NCBI GenBank assembly: GCA_937926205.1 | Contig: CALEYL010000044.1 | Coordinates: 1-53,937 of the forward strand | Direction: 5' to 3' | From: an uncultured Saprospiraceae bacterium | Lineage (GTDB): Bacteria > Bacteroidota > Bacteroidia > Chitinophagales > Saprospiraceae | Length of the DNA: 53,937 nucleotides | Part shown: positions 9,708 through 17,876 of the stretch, piece by piece | How positions within the stretch are numbered: the first letter of the stretch is position 1 | How the letters are laid out: each line of letters starts with the position of its first letter | Made by a program: the position numbers and the translations under genes | The notes under the pieces: generated by a model | Databases searched by the model: none | Told to the model about the DNA's origin: nothing | Seen by the model: only the letters and a program-made list of their open reading frames with translations

Positions 9708-11435
9708 TTATTTAAAAGCCAGGCGATAGGAAATCCCTGCATTCCAATCAGAAAAACCTGAACTCCCAACAGTATCAGACTTTATCCAGGATGCACGGGT
9801 AAGCAAGGTTTGTCCTTTCCCAAGATTGAGATTGAACTCTGAGCGCAAGTCCAGCAGACCGCCCTGCTGGTTTCCCGTCGATTGAATGATGGAATATGCG
9901 CCGTTGAGACCAATTCGGAGTTTGTCATGTATCAGGGATTTACTAAGCCCAATGGAAGGCCCTGCCATAAGAAGTTCACGCTCCTCCGTTATGGTTAAAT
10001 GCATCAAAGCAGACGAACTGATTGACCACTTGTTTTCTGTTGAGTGCCAGATATGCGACAGCATCCCTGAAAAAAAGGCATTTCCCTCGTTGGACAGGAC
10101 GACCTCATTTTCGATAACATGTGCATTCTGAAATGCGAAGAGGGCACTGAATACCGAATTTTTTTCGGGGCCGGCCAAATAAGTAGCGTTTAGCTGCGCG
10201 TTCAGATTGGTTTGCACCAGTATGATGGAATCAACCTGCAACACGGGAATGCTGGTCAGATGGTATCGGCTCGTCGTGTTGAAATTGGACAAACCTGCAT
10301 TGACCTGTAGTTTCGGAGATAAGGCTGCAGTCAGGTCTATTGAGCCGATAAAGCGCCTGAAAGTATTGACAACGCCTCCTTGAAGACCATTTCGCTGTAA
10401 GCCGCCGTTTGCCGAGAAATGAATTTTTTTGCTAAAGAGCGGCAACTTTGTACCCAAACTGATACTTTCCTGATCGTTGTTAAAGAACAAGGTGCCCAAG
10501 GTGCGGTAGCCCGGGTCAATACGCTCGTAGATTAAGTGGAATGCTCCGGATTTTGGCGTGAAATTTATTTTTATTTTGGAGGCATTGTGAAAACCAGAGG
10601 ACAGCCTCGGGGTATACAATCCTCCGAGCCTTTGGAATAAACCATTATGGGGGCTAGCTTCCGGACTGAGGCGATCCCGGGTGAAGGCGCTGCGGGCAAA
10701 ATCCAGTTCCAGCTGGATGAATTCCCCGATCCTGCTTTTCCCCTGTATCCCAAGTACGAGGTTTTCCTGAGGGGTAAGATGGCTGCTATCACTTAGTATC
10801 AGAGATCCCGGATTGTCTTTTGCATGGAACACTATGAGAAACAGCTGGTGTCTTCCATTGTCAAATCCAGTTTTGAAGCCCCAGCCATCCCGGCGATAGG
10901 CAGCCTCAATGTTCTGAATGGCGCCCGCATCTTCCGCTTGCGCCCGGCGTAGCCGGCCTTTCATTGCCGCGAAATAGAACCTTCCTGGTTTTAGTTCTGT
11001 CCCGATACCCCTGAAATGATGACCTGCCAGGGTATAAGGTGAAAAAGTCATCGAACGATCTCCAAAATGCAGGGTGATCCAACGGTATTGCGGACTTGCT
11101 CCCATGAAAGCATATGCCGGAAGCCGATAAGTCAGATTTCCGTCCGAAAAAGCCGTAACAAAAGGTACTTTTATCCCGACAACGTCTAATAAGAGGTTTG
11201 CCTGCCCCCGAATGGCAATGGCATCGGCTCGTGGCATAAGCCCCTGAATGTCATTCATCCGAAAATCCAGTTGCAGGCTGCCCGCAACATTGAGGTAGTC
11301 TTTCTGTTGGATTCGTCTGTTAATTTCACTCCAAAATCCTTCCAGGTTTTGAGCGAAAGTATTGCAGCAACTCAGCCATACAAGCATAGGAATGGCTGCC
11401 GTTGACCTGGGCAAACGGGCATAAAAATGTTTCAT
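9708..11435 (-). CDS. Putative outer-membrane beta-barrel protein (575 aa), unknown family
   Basis: The N-terminus is a signal peptide ending near NTFAQ at about residue 29. The rest shows repeated short amphipathic strands separated by polar turns (YRWITLHFGDRSMTFSPYTL, GRFYFAAMKGRLRRAQ, FIQLELDFARSAFTRD, LQVNAGLSNFNTTSRYHL). The C-terminus is WNAGISYRLAFK, a typical final strand of an outer-membrane barrel. The density of aromatic and alternating hydrophobic residues supports a barrel of many strands. The family is not recognised. It starts 56 bp after the 241-aa gene stops and ends 27 bp before the 1572-aa gene. I infer that it anchors or exports the giant proteins of this operon, but a plain porin-like role cannot be excluded. 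Confidence 0.8.
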   Translation of the reverse strand: MKHFYARLPRSTAAIPMLVWLSCCNTFAQNLEGFWSEINRRIQQKDYLNVAGSLQLDFRMNDIQGLMPRADAIAIRGQANLLLDVVGIKVPFVTAFSDGNLTYRLPAYAFMGASPQYRWITLHFGDRSMTFSPYTLAGHHFRGIGTELKPGRFYFAAMKGRLRRAQAEDAGAIQNIEAAYRRDGWGFKTGFDNGRHQLFLIVFHAKDNPGSLILSDSSHLTPQENLVLGIQGKSRIGEFIQLELDFARSAFTRDRLSPEASPHNGLFQRLGGLYTPRLSSGFHNASKIKINFTPKSGAFHLIYERIDPGYRTLGTLFFNNDQESISLGTKLPLFSKKIHFSANGGLQRNGLQGGVVNTFRRFIGSIDLTAALSPKLQVNAGLSNFNTTSRYHLTSIPVLQVDSIILVQTNLNAQLNATYLAGPEKNSVFSALFAFQNAHVIENEVVLSNEGNAFFSGMLSHIWHSTENKWSISSSALMHLTITEERELLMAGPSIGLSKSLIHDKLRIGLNGAYSIIQSTGNQQGGLLDLRSEFNLNLGKGQTLLTRASWIKSDTVGSSGFSDWNAGISYRLAFK

Positions 11436-11491
11436 GTAAATTAGCCTTTTACCCTGTCAGGGTATTGGATTCAGAAAATAGCCGTGTTGTA

Positions 11492-12217
11492 TCAGTAAGT
11501 TGTGTCGTCTAAGAAATAAACCCCTCCACTTTCAATGATCCACGAGCGAACCAATTGCAGGGCATTGGGATAATCATCTGTTTCCAGATCACCGGATATA
11601 CTTGTTTCTAATGGAAAGTCCCGAATTACCGGCGCCAGGTATTCCATTATCCGAAAAGCACAGTTGATGGCTCCAGGGGTTTCAGCATCGGCAGGTGTAC
11701 AACCAGTGTCGTCTTTTTGGACCAACTCCAGTAGATAATCTGTCATTTCTTTCCTGCGGGTATAAACCAGCAAGGGGACAAGTTGGTAAACAAAGTCATC
11801 GTCGACAGGTATCGTGTAAATGTTGTTCTTTAGTTTTTGTAAAGCCCCTTCGTCGCCACAGCGCACAAGGGCAAATCCGATAGCCTGTCTCAGTGTTCCG
11901 GGTATGTCTTTTTCTTCCAGCAACCGCCTTAAGCTGCTTTTTAGATTCAGAAAACCGGCCAGCAAAACCCATTCCTCGAGGTGGTTTTGCCCTGGATGAA
12001 GTAATCCTGCTACTTTTACCCTGGCACTTTTGTCAAATTCCTGAATTGGAAAATGGGTTAACTTTCGGACAATAGAATAATTTTCTGCAGGGGATGCAAT
12101 TGCTGCCAGGTCAAGAAGGCGGTGCACATCTGAAACTGCGCTGTTTGTCTGCCCGGGTAAAACCCCGGTAAAGCCTCCCACTCCAAGCGCATACAAATAC
12201 AGTAAGCGTAATTTCAT
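11492..12217 (-). CDS. Exported helical protein, HEAT-repeat-like (241 aa)
   Basis: The protein starts MKLRLLYLYALGVGGFTGVLP, a signal peptide with probable cleavage near GQT. The mature part is mostly alpha-helical with paired helices of HEAT/armadillo character (EEWVLLAGFLNLKSSLRRLLEE, LRQAIGFALVRCGDEGALQKLKN, FVYQLVPLLVYTRRKEMTDYLLELVQ). No catalytic residues are evident. It is the first gene of the leftward surface-protein operon, 133 bp downstream of the HTH gene. That gap contains the three 10-bp-spaced TCGGACA repeats. A periplasmic adaptor or assembly role for the proteins encoded downstream would fit, but this is inference; it could also be a surface-exposed binding module. Confidence 0.75.
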   Translation of the reverse strand: MKLRLLYLYALGVGGFTGVLPGQTNSAVSDVHRLLDLAAIASPAENYSIVRKLTHFPIQEFDKSARVKVAGLLHPGQNHLEEWVLLAGFLNLKSSLRRLLEEKDIPGTLRQAIGFALVRCGDEGALQKLKNNIYTIPVDDDFVYQLVPLLVYTRRKEMTDYLLELVQKDDTGCTPADAETPGAINCAFRIMEYLAPVIRDFPLETSISGDLETDDYPNALQLVRSWIIESGGVYFLDDTTY

Positions 12218-12311
12218 ACCTCAAATTTTTTGTAGCGTAAACTGTTTAAATACACGGCACCTGCCTTTCACAAAAATAGAGTAGGAACACTGCAATTTGC
12301 AAGCGCCAAAG

Positions 12312-12338
12312 TCGGACATTATCGGACAAAGTCGGACA
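12312..12338. promoter_or_regulatory. Three TCGGACA direct repeats at exact 10-bp spacing (operator candidate)
   Basis: TCGGACA occurs at 12312, 12322 and 12332, each start exactly 10 bp from the next, so all three copies lie on the same face of the helix. On the leftward coding strand the motif reads TGTCCGA. The array sits about 95 bp upstream of the ATG of the first gene of the surface operon (12217) and just downstream of the HTH gene stop. Such phased direct repeats are typical of binding sites for response regulators of the LytTR/OmpR type or for other oligomeric activators. Which protein binds is unknown. Confidence 0.55.
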
Positions 12339-12350
12339 TCTCGCCATCTT

Positions 12351-12674
12351 TCAGGGAGAATCGCGATCATTACGTCTCTTTTTTCGATGGCTTTCAAGTC
12401 CCGAAGAACCTGATCCGGCGTCCTTCCCGTTTTCAGAAGGCGGGCGATCGTCGCCGGTTTTTCCCAGCATTTGATAAATGGCATCCTGGTCTGCCGGGCG
12501 AACCAATCCTCCCGGCAATTTGACATTCCGCTTCGTGAGCCAGCGATACAGCGTCCTGACACTGATGCCAAATTCATCGGCAAGTTGTTGTCGCGTTTTA
12601 AAAGGCATAAGCATTTTGTTTTGATGATTTTGGCCATTCCTCCCTATCAGGACACACAACTCAAAAAATTCCAT
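12351..12674 (-). CDS. Small helix-turn-helix DNA-binding protein
   Basis: The frame encodes an HTH segment, FKTRQQLADEFGISVRTLYR, followed by WLTKRNVKLPGGLVRPADQ, in the style of excisionase/MerR-like or Helix_turn_helix_17-type short regulators. The C-terminus is polar and low complexity (ENGKDAGSGSSGLESHRKKR). The ATG at 12674 gives 107 residues. In-frame ATGs at 12614 and 12608 (MPFKTRQQ) would give an 86-88-residue protein starting directly at the HTH and are equally plausible. It precedes the leftward surface operon and diverges from the FecR gene at 12775. Either direction, or the TCGGACA array, could be its target. A competing frame at 12221-12637 overlaps it but has no recognisable motif. 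Confidence 0.7.
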   Translation of the reverse strand: MEFFELCVLIGRNGQNHQNKMLMPFKTRQQLADEFGISVRTLYRWLTKRNVKLPGGLVRPADQDAIYQMLGKTGDDRPPSENGKDAGSGSSGLESHRKKRRNDRDSP

Positions 12675-12687
12675 AACTTTTCGCGAA

Positions 12688-12712
12688 TTTTTTTTCAAAA
12701 TTTTTTTTCAAA
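12688..12712. repeat. Two 8-T tracts in a 13-bp direct repeat
   Basis: Two consecutive copies of TTTTTTTTCAAAA/G lie immediately upstream of the HTH gene on its template side. They could act as an UP-like A-tract element. Homopolymers of this length are also prone to slippage, which could change promoter or leader spacing. Confidence 0.6.
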
Positions 12713-12774
12713 GGCATAGGGGTATGCGGCAGTTGTCTGCATCTCCTTACCAAACGGGCCAATAAAAGCCGCAT

Positions 12775-13785
12775 ATGCAAGAAGCGCTATACATAGATTT
12801 GATCGCAAAATACCTGTCGGGCAACATCAGTGCGGATGAACGGGAAAAGCTTCTGGCGTGGGTAGCGGCAAGTAACGCCAACCGGACTTATTTCGATGAA
12901 ATCGCTCAATTGTGGGAAGCTTCACCAGAATATGACGATGCATTTACCCCGCCGGATGAAGCCGGAATTGAAAAAGCCTGGATGGCTGTGGAACAAAGAG
13001 TGGCTGGGGCCGGCCACACTGCCACCATTCGCCATTTGTCTTTCGGTAAGGTTTTGTTGCGCGCAGCGGCAGTTATTTTGTTGCTGATTAGTGCCACCTA
13101 TTGGCTGTGGAATTCGTCTGATAGTGTTGGTGACGACCTGGTCGCTATTAGTACCGGACCGGGAGAAAAGAAAACCATTGAACTGCCCGATGGAAGTACC
13201 GTATGGTTGAATGAACAGAGTCGGCTTTCCTATCAAACCGGATTTGAACAACGACAGGTGTCACTCGAAGGAGAAGCTTTTTTTGAAGTGCGCAAAGCAA
13301 ACGGAAAAACCTTTACCATTCAAAGCGGTGATGCCCTGACAACCGTGCTGGGAACGTCCTTTAACGTAAGGGCATATCCTGCGGAAAGCAATGTTGAGGT
13401 AGCGGTAAAAACCGGGAAAGTAGAACTTAAATCAAGTAATTCCACGGATAGCAAGGTGCTTTTGAAACCGGGGGATACCGGGATATTTGAAAAACGCAGG
13501 CAGGCAGTTCGCACGGTAGAAAGTACCAATGAAAATTCAGATGCCTGGAAAACGCGCAGCCTGAGGTTTGACAATGCTACGGTCGCTGAGGTTATTTCAG
13601 TGCTGCAGCGCTATTTTGAAGTTGAAATTGAAGTGAGCAACGAAGCTGTATTGAAATGCCGGTTCAATATGGCGACGCAGCAAAATCCGGAACTGGATCA
13701 TATTTTCAACCTCATGGACTTTACGATGGCGATCAAAGCTAAAGGCCAGAATAAAAAGTTCCTGTTGAATGGCGACGGATGTTAA
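12775..13785 (+). CDS. FecR-family anti-sigma-like membrane protein
   Basis: The 336-residue protein has the FecR layout. There is an N-terminal cytoplasmic helical part (MQEALYIDLIAKYLSGNISADERE with the usual WxAAS pattern), one transmembrane helix at about residues 88-108 (VLLRAAAVILLLISATYWLW), and a periplasmic FecR domain (TGPGEKKTIELPDGSTVWLN, FEVRKANGKTFTIQSGDALTTVLGTSFNVRAY). A C-terminal domain with the DUF4974 pattern follows (LRFDNATVAEVISVLQRYFEVEIEV). FecR proteins normally hold an ECF sigma factor and receive a signal from a TonB-dependent receptor. Here no sigma gene precedes it. The next gene, 104 bp downstream, has an STN domain but no TonB plug. A TATGCGGC/GCCGCATA inverted repeat flanks the start (12723-12775). 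Confidence 0.92.
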   Translation: MQEALYIDLIAKYLSGNISADEREKLLAWVAASNANRTYFDEIAQLWEASPEYDDAFTPPDEAGIEKAWMAVEQRVAGAGHTATIRHLSFGKVLLRAAAVILLLISATYWLWNSSDSVGDDLVAISTGPGEKKTIELPDGSTVWLNEQSRLSYQTGFEQRQVSLEGEAFFEVRKANGKTFTIQSGDALTTVLGTSFNVRAYPAESNVEVAVKTGKVELKSSNSTDSKVLLKPGDTGIFEKRRQAVRTVESTNENSDAWKTRSLRFDNATVAEVISVLQRYFEVEIEVSNEAVLKCRFNMATQQNPELDHIFNLMDFTMAIKAKGQNKKFLLNGDGC

Positions 13786-13889
13786 TTGTCCGTTAAAGCG
13801 ATTCCTTGGCAGGGAAGTAAGACCATACTTATTAGAAATACACCCCGATTGACCAGCTAATAATCAAACCGACTATAACACCATCAGGC

Positions 13890-15515
13890 ATGAGCAAAGC
13901 CCGATTAATATTTATCAGCACAATGTTACTGTTTGCGACAGGCGCTTTTGCCCAGCCTTTGTCGCAAAAAGTAAGCTTCTCTTATGCCGATGAACCCATT
14001 GAAAACATTCTTGCCGATATCAGCAGGAAGTACAGCGTTCAGTTTTCTTACAGCCGCGATTTTGTAAGTCTCGACCATCGGGTTAGTGTTTCGATAAAAA
14101 ATCAGCCCTTGTCGGCAGCCCTCGACGAAGTGTTTAGTGAAACACAGATTGAGTACGCCGCCATTGGAGATCAGGTTGCGCTTCGGCCCGACAAGCGCAG
14201 AAATCAGCAACTAACCAGCATTCAAACCCTGCGCGGAAAAGTCCGGCAGACAAGCCCCATACACCCAAATCCCGTTGTGGAAACGCCGCCTGCGCATAAA
14301 ATTAAGCGCAGCAAAGAGGCGGAGATGCCGGCAATTGACAGGAAGCAGTCAGTGACGATATCCGGAGGAAATCGCGTGATCGAATTAAAAGCAATCCCCT
14401 ACGAAATCGCTTATCCGGACACCAAAAATGAGCCGGTAGATGAAGACAACCGCTTTGCGCAAATATCGCTGTTGCCTTTTTTAGGCACCAACGCTTTTCG
14501 CAGCAACCAAATAACCAACAGGCTTTCGCTCAATGTGTTTTGGGGTACAAACGGCGGTGTCGACGGACTGGAAGTGGGTGGTTTTTTCAATTCCATCACT
14601 CATGATGTCAAAGGGGTACAGGTTGCCGGAGTCGGAAATATGGTGGGCGGTTCCATGACCGGGACTCAAACGGCAGGCCTTTTTAACATCAGCGGTGCGG
14701 CAAGCCACGGCATTCAGGCGGCGGGTTTGTTTAACGTAAGCAGCGATTTTGAAGGCGTACAGGCCGCCGGCGTATTCAACATCAGCAGCGGGAAATCACA
14801 GGGCGTGCAGGCTGCCGGCTTATTCAATGTCGCCAAAGACAACGTTCACGGACAGGCCGCGGCATTGTTCAACAAAGCGGGCGATGTCAGCTGGGGGCAA
14901 GTGAGTTCTTTACTCAACATCGGCAAACGGGTGAAAGGATTCCAGGTCGGACTGATCAATATCAGCGACACGATCAGTGGCGGCGCTCCGATTGGCCTTC
15001 TCAATTTTGTCCGGCATGGCTACAACCGCACGGAGGTTTCAGCAGGGGAGTCGCTTTTCGCCAATCTGGGACTAAAACTCGGCGCCCGCTCATTTTACAA
15101 TATTTTCCACTTTGGTGTTCGTTGGGACGACGTCACCATCAATACCGACAGCAGCCTGACCCAGACCGGCACTTTTACAACCTGGGGGTTGGGGTACGGC
15201 TTTGGCAGCACCATCGGACTTGGAAAGCGGACTTTGCTCAACCTGGAATTGGTGGGCATACACCTGAACGAATGGGAAGAATGGACGAACAAACTGAACC
15301 TGTTGGGGCAATTGCGCCTCACATTAGACTTTAAACCAGGACGTAACGCCAGCTATTTTCTTGGCCCGGTTGGCAACATCCTGATTTCTAAATTCATTAA
15401 TCCCGAAACCGGGGCAATCGGATCTTCCGTTGCACCCTACGCGCTCTACGATGAAACAAGGGGCGGTACAAACATTAAAGCCTGGGTGGGTTTCCAGGCG
15501 GGCGTGCGTTTTTAG
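13890..15515 (+). CDS. STN-domain protein fused to LA_2272-type surface repeats
   Basis: A signal peptide (MSKARLIFISTMLLFATGAFA) is followed at about residues 25-100 by an STN domain (VSFSYADEPIENILADISRK, QFSYSRDF, SVSIKNQPLSAALDEVF). This is the signalling module at the N-terminus of FecA-like receptors and secretins. After a linker, residues about 215-350 hold about eight repeats of the form GVQAAGLFN(I/V)(S/A), typical of LA_2272 surface-repeat proteins. A beta-rich C-terminal part follows (FHFGVRWDDVTINTD, GLGYGFGSTIGLG, final strand IKAWVGFQAGVRF). No TonB plug or box was seen. Placed directly after fecR, it may feed a signal to FecR in place of a TonB receptor; this is inference. Confidence 0.85.
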   Translation: MSKARLIFISTMLLFATGAFAQPLSQKVSFSYADEPIENILADISRKYSVQFSYSRDFVSLDHRVSVSIKNQPLSAALDEVFSETQIEYAAIGDQVALRPDKRRNQQLTSIQTLRGKVRQTSPIHPNPVVETPPAHKIKRSKEAEMPAIDRKQSVTISGGNRVIELKAIPYEIAYPDTKNEPVDEDNRFAQISLLPFLGTNAFRSNQITNRLSLNVFWGTNGGVDGLEVGGFFNSITHDVKGVQVAGVGNMVGGSMTGTQTAGLFNISGAASHGIQAAGLFNVSSDFEGVQAAGVFNISSGKSQGVQAAGLFNVAKDNVHGQAAALFNKAGDVSWGQVSSLLNIGKRVKGFQVGLINISDTISGGAPIGLLNFVRHGYNRTEVSAGESLFANLGLKLGARSFYNIFHFGVRWDDVTINTDSSLTQTGTFTTWGLGYGFGSTIGLGKRTLLNLELVGIHLNEWEEWTNKLNLLGQLRLTLDFKPGRNASYFLGPVGNILISKFINPETGAIGSSVAPYALYDETRGGTNIKAWVGFQAGVRF

Positions 15516-15547
15516 CGCCTGATTCCACAATTGGTATGGTTTGAATC

Positions 15548-15590
15548 TTTTGACAAGCAAAGGCTTGTTGCAGATATTCTTTTGTCAAAA
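15548..15590. other. Nested dyad symmetry between genes
   Basis: TTTTGACAA (15548-15556) pairs with TTGTCAAAA (15582-15590). Inside it, ACAAGC (15553-15558) pairs with GCTTGT (15563-15568). The two helices share bases, so they are mutually exclusive as RNA. It could be a weak terminator after the STN gene or an operator for the next gene. Confidence 0.4.
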
Positions 15591-15619
15591 ATCACGAATC
15601 TAATTAAAATCAATCATCA

Positions 15620-16210
15620 ATGAAACGACTGTTAATGGTGCTCGCACTGATCGGATGGTTTTTCTCCGCAGTAGCACAACACGAAACTCTTTTTGGAAAC
15701 ATGCGCGTCGTAGGCGCATTTGGTGGACCTATGTACGAAACGGGGCTCAATAATGACCTGGGGACATCAGCAGGCGGCGGTGGCGGTATTGTATTCCGGA
15801 ATTTTTTCCTTGGCGGCTATGGCATGGGTGGCGGCGACTTTGAAGGGCTGCTCGAAAATGGCAACATCCGCAAGTTAGAAATCGGACATGGCGGCTTGTG
15901 GCTTGGCTTTATGGTTCCTTCCTACAAAATGATCCACTTCTACGGCAGTGCCCGCGTGGGATGGGGTGCGCTCAACATCGAACTGGAAGATAATGGGCAG
16001 CAGTATTCAGACCTGGATAAAGTATTTGTGCTTACCCCTGAAGTTGGTGTTGAACTCAATGTATTCCGCTGGTTTCGCATGACCGGAACGGTTAGTTACC
16101 GACAGGTCAGTGGTGCAAACGAAGCCCAGGGTTACAAAAATGAAGATTTCAGCGGCGCGATGTGGGGGCTCGGCCTTCGTTTTGGCTGGTTTGGATCGAG
16201 AAGAAGATAA
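15620..16210 (+). CDS. Exported small beta-barrel-like protein, unknown
   Basis: The 196-residue protein has a signal peptide (MKRLLMVLALIGWFFSAVAQ). The mature part is rich in glycine and aromatic residues, with alternating strand patterns (MRVVGAFGGPMYETGL, GGGGGIVFRNFFLGGYGMGG, HFYGSARVGWGALNIEL, FRMTGTVSYRQVSG). It ends in a strand with an aromatic near the terminus (GLGLRFGWFGSRRR). This is typical of eight-strand outer-membrane barrels of Bacteroidota. No family is recognised. It follows the STN gene by 104 bp and precedes the DUF2807 gene on the same strand, so a common transcript with these envelope genes is possible. Confidence 0.8.
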   Translation: MKRLLMVLALIGWFFSAVAQHETLFGNMRVVGAFGGPMYETGLNNDLGTSAGGGGGIVFRNFFLGGYGMGGGDFEGLLENGNIRKLEIGHGGLWLGFMVPSYKMIHFYGSARVGWGALNIELEDNGQQYSDLDKVFVLTPEVGVELNVFRWFRMTGTVSYRQVSGANEAQGYKNEDFSGAMWGLGLRFGWFGSRRR

Positions 16211-16291
16211 TCACGACAAGCACGGTAGGTTTTGCTACCAAAAAAGGTTCTCCCGACTTATTTATAAAGGATAAAAAAACGCTTCAAAATC

Positions 16292-17035
16292 ATGAGAAAA
16301 AAAATCAGCTGGCTCGTGCTGGCAATCACCGGTATTTTTACCGTCAACGGATGTTTTATCGATATAGACGACGATGATGGTTTCTTTAACTGTGTAAACG
16401 GCAATGGCCCCATTGTAACAGAAACGCTTGCTGTTCCGACTTTTACGGGCATCAGCCTGAATATTTCAGCTCAGGTTTTTATTACCCAGGGTCCCCTGCA
16501 GGAGGTTGTTGTAGAAGGGAAAAGCAACATCATTGACGAACTGGAACTCGATGTGAACAGCAGCGGGGTTTGGGAAATTGAAACGGATCATTGTGTTCGC
16601 GATATTGGCGAACTGAAAATTTTCATCACGATCCCTGATCTTTCTGTATTGAAAATTTCAGGTTCCGGTGACATTGTTAGCCAAAATACCTTTGTCATTG
16701 GCGACATTGACATGAACGTTTCAGGTTCCGGCAACATTGACGTAGCCATGGAGGCAGATGACATCGACGCCTCAATATCCGGCTCAGGAAAAGTATTTCT
16801 GGAAGGCAGCGCTGATGAACTTGATTTTCGGATTTCCGGAAGTGGCGACCTTAGGGCCTTTGGCCTGCAATGCCGGGTAGCTAACCTCAACATCAGCGGC
16901 AGCGGTGATGCAGAAGTGCGGGTGAGTGATCATCTCGACGTACGCATCAGCGGTAGTGGCGACGTTTTCTATAAAGGCAACCCAACGCTGAATGTCCAGA
17001 TTACAGGCTCCGGACAGGTAATCAACGCAAACTAA
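16292..17035 (+). CDS. DUF2807 (putative auto-transporter adhesin head GIN) lipoprotein
   Basis: The N-terminus has a signal sequence with a lipobox-like site (ITGIFTVNGC, Cys at residue 21), which suggests a lipoprotein. The mature protein shows the DUF2807 pattern: FTGISLNISAQVFITQG near residue 55, VVVEGKSNIIDELELDV, then repeated (I/V)SGSGD/N motifs every 18-22 residues (residues about 125-245) that would form a short right-handed beta-solenoid. Homologues are very common in Bacteroidota and their function is poorly known. A probable terminator lies 25 bp after the stop, so this gene appears to end the transcript that begins upstream. Confidence 0.88.
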   Translation: MRKKISWLVLAITGIFTVNGCFIDIDDDDGFFNCVNGNGPIVTETLAVPTFTGISLNISAQVFITQGPLQEVVVEGKSNIIDELELDVNSSGVWEIETDHCVRDIGELKIFITIPDLSVLKISGSGDIVSQNTFVIGDIDMNVSGSGNIDVAMEADDIDASISGSGKVFLEGSADELDFRISGSGDLRAFGLQCRVANLNISGSGDAEVRVSDHLDVRISGSGDVFYKGNPTLNVQITGSGQVINAN

Positions 17036-17060
17036 AAGAAGCTGATTAAAGCCTTCTTAC

Positions 17061-17097
17061 AAGACCTTGTAGGTTTTCAAAACCTATGAGGTCTTTT
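17061..17097 (+). terminator. Rho-independent terminator after DUF2807 gene
   Basis: The arms AAGACCTTGTAGGTTTT and AAAACCTATGAGGTCTT pair with two mismatches around a very short loop and are followed by TTTCTATTGTTTTTTG. The hairpin lies between the DUF2807 stop and the esterase start. Confidence 0.8.
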
Positions 17098-17144
17098 CTA
17101 TTGTTTTTTGTTTTCTTTGTGCAGTCAATAAACGCACAAAAAAA

Positions 17145-17876
17145 ATGAAACGAGAAATTCACGGCTGGCACAGCCCAAGTCTGAGCAAACAAATGGAAAT
17201 GGTCATGTATGGCCATTATGGCACTGCAATTTTGCTGTTACCAACCGCCGCTGCTGATTATCTGGAATACGAGCGCTTTCACCTCATTGACGCGATCAGC
17301 AAATACATTGATGCCGGGAAAGTAAAAGTCTTTTCCATCAACAGCATCAATTCTGAAAGCTGGTTGAACAACCGCATGCACCCCCGCCACAAGGCCATAC
17401 GGCACCAGCAATTCAACGATTATGTATACAATGAAGTGGTGCCGTTTATCCGGAACATGACCAGCGAAGATACACCCATCATTACCTGCGGCGCTTCCTT
17501 TGGCGCCCTGCATTCGGCCAATCTCTTTTTCAAACGCCCCGACCTGATCAATGGTGTCATCGCCATGAGTGGCAATTACAACCTAAGTACTTATACCGAT
17601 GGCTACCACGATGAAGATGTGTACTTCAATTCGCCAATGGAGTACCTGCCGGGCCTGAACGACGATTTTATTCTGCCGCGCATTAAGGCCAGTAAACACA
17701 TTCACATCCTCACGGGTTCGGGAGATTGGGAAACACCGGACGCATCCCGCCGATTCAGCGCAGTGCTCGATGCAAAAGGAATTCCGCACGAACTGGATGT
17801 TTGGGGGCCGGATATGCCACACGACTGGACAACCTGGCGGGCGATGTTGCCGTATTACCTCGAGACCAGGTTCTGA
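17145..17876 (+). CDS. Esterase-family alpha/beta hydrolase (PF00756-like)
   Basis: The 243-residue cytoplasmic protein has no signal peptide. It carries the nucleophile-elbow motif GASFGALHS (Ser near residue 119), then FKRPDLINGVIAMSGNYN, ILTGSGDWETPDASRRF for the acid region, and the catalytic histidine context PDMPHDWTTWRAMLPYYL. This matches putative esterases of the esterase D/antigen 85 superfamily and the uncharacterised 'esterase' proteins of Bacteroidota. The substrate is unknown. It is flanked by a terminator upstream and by an independent giant gene 89 bp downstream, so it is probably transcribed alone or with that gene. Confidence 0.85.
   Translation: MKREIHGWHSPSLSKQMEMVMYGHYGTAILLLPTAAADYLEYERFHLIDAISKYIDAGKVKVFSINSINSESWLNNRMHPRHKAIRHQQFNDYVYNEVVPFIRNMTSEDTPIITCGASFGALHSANLFFKRPDLINGVIAMSGNYNLSTYTDGYHDEDVYFNSPMEYLPGLNDDFILPRIKASKHIHILTGSGDWETPDASRRFSAVLDAKGIPHELDVWGPDMPHDWTTWRAMLPYYLETRF

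Noticed and set aside
12221..12637. 138-aa leftward frame overlapping the HTH gene
   Set aside because: It has an ATG and some protein-like stretches, but no recognisable motif. The overlapping frame has a clear HTH, and this one runs through the phased TCGGACA repeats.
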